64,000 bases of DNA, from contig JAJVIK010000010.1 in NCBI GenBank assembly GCA_022072055.1, positions 186,001 through 250,000 on the forward strand, given 5' to 3'. The notes beneath the pieces are model-generated. The model ran no database searches, was not told the DNA's origin, and saw nothing but the letters and a program-made list of their open reading frames with translations. The position numbers were made by a program, and so were the translations under genes. How positions within the stretch are numbered: position 1 is the stretch's first letter; each line of letters opens with the position of its first letter. The stretch is from a bacterium. GTDB lineage: Bacteria > Hinthialibacterota > Hinthialibacteria > OLB16. Of this stretch, positions 62,786-64,000 are shown in pieces.

Positions 62786-64000
62786 ATGAGCGACGGCGGC
62801 GGGACGCGACGTTGGACGGTGTTGGTGGGAGCATTGTTGGTTCAGGTGGTGCTCGGAACGGTTTACGGATTCAGCGTGTTTGTGAAACCGCTGGAGTTGG
62901 AGTTTGGCTGGGAGCGGGCGACCACCCAGTGGGCTTTTTCCATCGCGCTGGCCTCCTTCGCGCTGTGGATGATCCCGGCGGGGAGGCTGCAAGACCGCAT
63001 TGGTCCGAGGAAAGTGGCGGGCATCGGGGGGGTCTTGCTCGGCGTGTCCTTCTTGCTCGGTTCGGTCCTGCTCGCCACGATCCGCGAGCCATGGGCCCTC
63101 TACGTGACCTATGGCTTGGTCGGCGGCGCGGGAATCGGATTCGCGTATGTCTGTCCGATCGCGGCGCTGGTCAAGTGGTTTCCGGATAAGAAGGGCTTGA
63201 TCACCGGGCTGGCGGTGGCGGGTTTCGGAGCGGGGGCGCTGTTTTTTGCGGGACCGGCCTCCGAGTTGATGCTCCCCCCCAACGACACGGGGGAGCGGAT
63301 GGGGATCTCACAGATCATTCTCATCGGCCTTGGGGCCGCAAAAGGTGAGGGCTTTGGAATCGGATGGAAGGCTTTCTTTGTCCTGCACGGGTTGGTTTCC
63401 TTGGTTTTGGTCCTGATCGGCGCGGCTCTTTTGAAGAACCCTCAGGAGGGTTGGCGACCCCCGGGGTGGGTCGGACCCGCGGCGGGGAAAGCCACCCGGA
63501 ACGTGACCTCCAAGGAAATGCTCGGAACGCCGCTGGCCTTCGTTCTGTGGCTCACCTTTGCCTTCGGGGCCACCTCGGGGCTGATGGCCATCGGCCAGTG
63601 GACCCCCATGATGGGAGCCAAGCTGGCCGGTGCGACCTTTGCCCCGGAGTGGATGGGGGGTTACGGACGCTTCATCGAGCCGGTTGGAATTCTGGCCTTG
63701 TTCAACGCCCTTGGGAGAATTTTCTGGGGCAAGATCAGCGACCTGATCGACCGCCCCAGGGCGATGATGTTCATGTATTTGCTTCAGGGAATGGCGTTCA
63801 TGCTCCTGGTGAGCGTCGAATCTCACGTGGCGATCTTTCTCGCCTCGGCCTGGGTGGGCCTCAATTTCGGCGGGAACTTCGCGCTCTTCCCGGCCGCCAC
63901 GGCGGATTACTTCGGGGTCAAGAGCCTGGGGATGAACTATGGGTACATCTTCACCGCTTATGGCGCGGCGGGGATCATCGGTCCGGTTGTGGGGGGAGTC
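62786..64000 (+). CDS. OFA-family MFS transporter (partial, runs off the window)
   Basis: 405 codons visible; not in the ORF track because no stop lies in the window. It begins MSDGGGTRRWTVLVGALLVQ, with GAGGAG 5 nt upstream of the ATG. The first helices contain YGFSVFVKPLELEFGWERAT and the loop 2-3 motif GRLQDRIGPRKVAG. This matches the OFA (oxalate/formate antiporter-like) MFS family, whose members carry small carboxylates. Position after acs suggests acetate, formate, pyruvate or lactate; unproven. Confidence 0.85.
   Translation, partial: MSDGGGTRRWTVLVGALLVQVVLGTVYGFSVFVKPLELEFGWERATTQWAFSIALASFALWMIPAGRLQDRIGPRKVAGIGGVLLGVSFLLGSVLLATIREPWALYVTYGLVGGAGIGFAYVCPIAALVKWFPDKKGLITGLAVAGFGAGALFFAGPASELMLPPNDTGERMGISQIILIGLGAAKGEGFGIGWKAFFVLHGLVSLVLVLIGAALLKNPQEGWRPPGWVGPAAGKATRNVTSKEMLGTPLAFVLWLTFAFGATSGLMAIGQWTPMMGAKLAGATFAPEWMGGYGRFIEPVGILALFNALGRIFWGKISDLIDRPRAMMFMYLLQGMAFMLLVSVESHVAIFLASAWVGLNFGGNFALFPAATADYFGVKSLGMNYGYIFTAYGAAGIIGPVVGGV

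Noticed and set aside
1-64000. CRISPR arrays, tRNA or rRNA genes, prophage or transposase genes
   Set aside because: No regularly spaced repeats, no cloverleaf-like T-loop sequences in intergenic regions and no integrase or transposase ORFs were seen on reading the window; a dedicated tool could still find a diverged case.

Overview
The window is a 64-kb stretch of GC-rich bacterial chromosome with about 50 protein genes, two of them cut by the window ends. I found no tRNA, rRNA or CRISPR array. Lipoproteins with lipoboxes, a predicted outer-membrane porin, Tat-exported enzymes (Gfo/Idh oxidoreductase, FAD oxidoreductase, intradiol dioxygenase, isomerase-like protein), a pseudopilin-like protein and large secreted glycosidases point to a Gram-negative heterotroph. 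The style resembles uncultured FCB/PVC-neighbour phyla such as Hydrogenedentota, Sumerlaeota or Planctomycetota-like groups. That assignment is inference; no 16S rRNA is present.

Layout. 0-2.3 kb: end of an ABC ATPase, a MoeB/ThiF-like protein, a second ABC ATPase and a convergent secreted protein. 2.5-11.3 kb: a collapsed toxin-antitoxin ORF and a carbohydrate locus (GH106-like glycosidase, sugar-binding lipoprotein, two permeases, Tat Gfo/Idh oxidoreductase). This locus is interrupted by a HEPN-MNT gene pair flanked by a 36-bp direct repeat. 11.3-17.1 kb: intradiol dioxygenase, a valyl-tRNA synthetase of the archaeal-like type, and a secreted FAD oxidoreductase. 17.4-20.1 kb: pseudopilin and a secreted unknown protein with a structured leader and strong terminator. 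20.1-28.4 kb: tagaturonate epimerase, acetyltransferase, alpha/beta hydrolase, YpdA-like flavoprotein, SppA, an AI-2E-type permease carrying an inserted lectin-like domain, and L28. 28.4-40.8 kb: NrdR, cation/proton antiporter, secreted PIG-L deacetylase, a lipoprotein, a likely oriC/dnaA region, TPR protein, PhyH oxygenase and GH20 hexosaminidase. 40.9-46.8 kb: envelope genes (GT4, PilZ, WecB, CDP-alcohol phosphatidyltransferase, an acyltransferase-hydrolase fusion). 47-48.6 kb: a Tat-exported sugar-isomerase-like protein.

48.9-59.1 kb holds the main metabolic unit, a tight nine-gene operon: pyruvate:ferredoxin oxidoreductase, a dihydroorotate-dehydrogenase-like protein, hoxE-F-U-Y-H (NAD-linked bidirectional [NiFe]-hydrogenase), hoxW (maturation protease) and hypA (nickel delivery). 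It is followed by a porin, acetyl-CoA synthetase and an OFA-type MFS transporter. Together these could couple pyruvate oxidation to NADH/H2 balance and acetate exchange.

Three promoter regions (isomerase-like gene, the POR-hox operon, the porin) carry a related palindrome, TGGTA-N6-TACCA, that overlaps or adjoins -10 elements, suggesting a shared regulator. The other notable observations are the HEPN-MNT cassette with its duplicated gene 3' end, the toxin-antitoxin fusion, and the domain-inserted permease.
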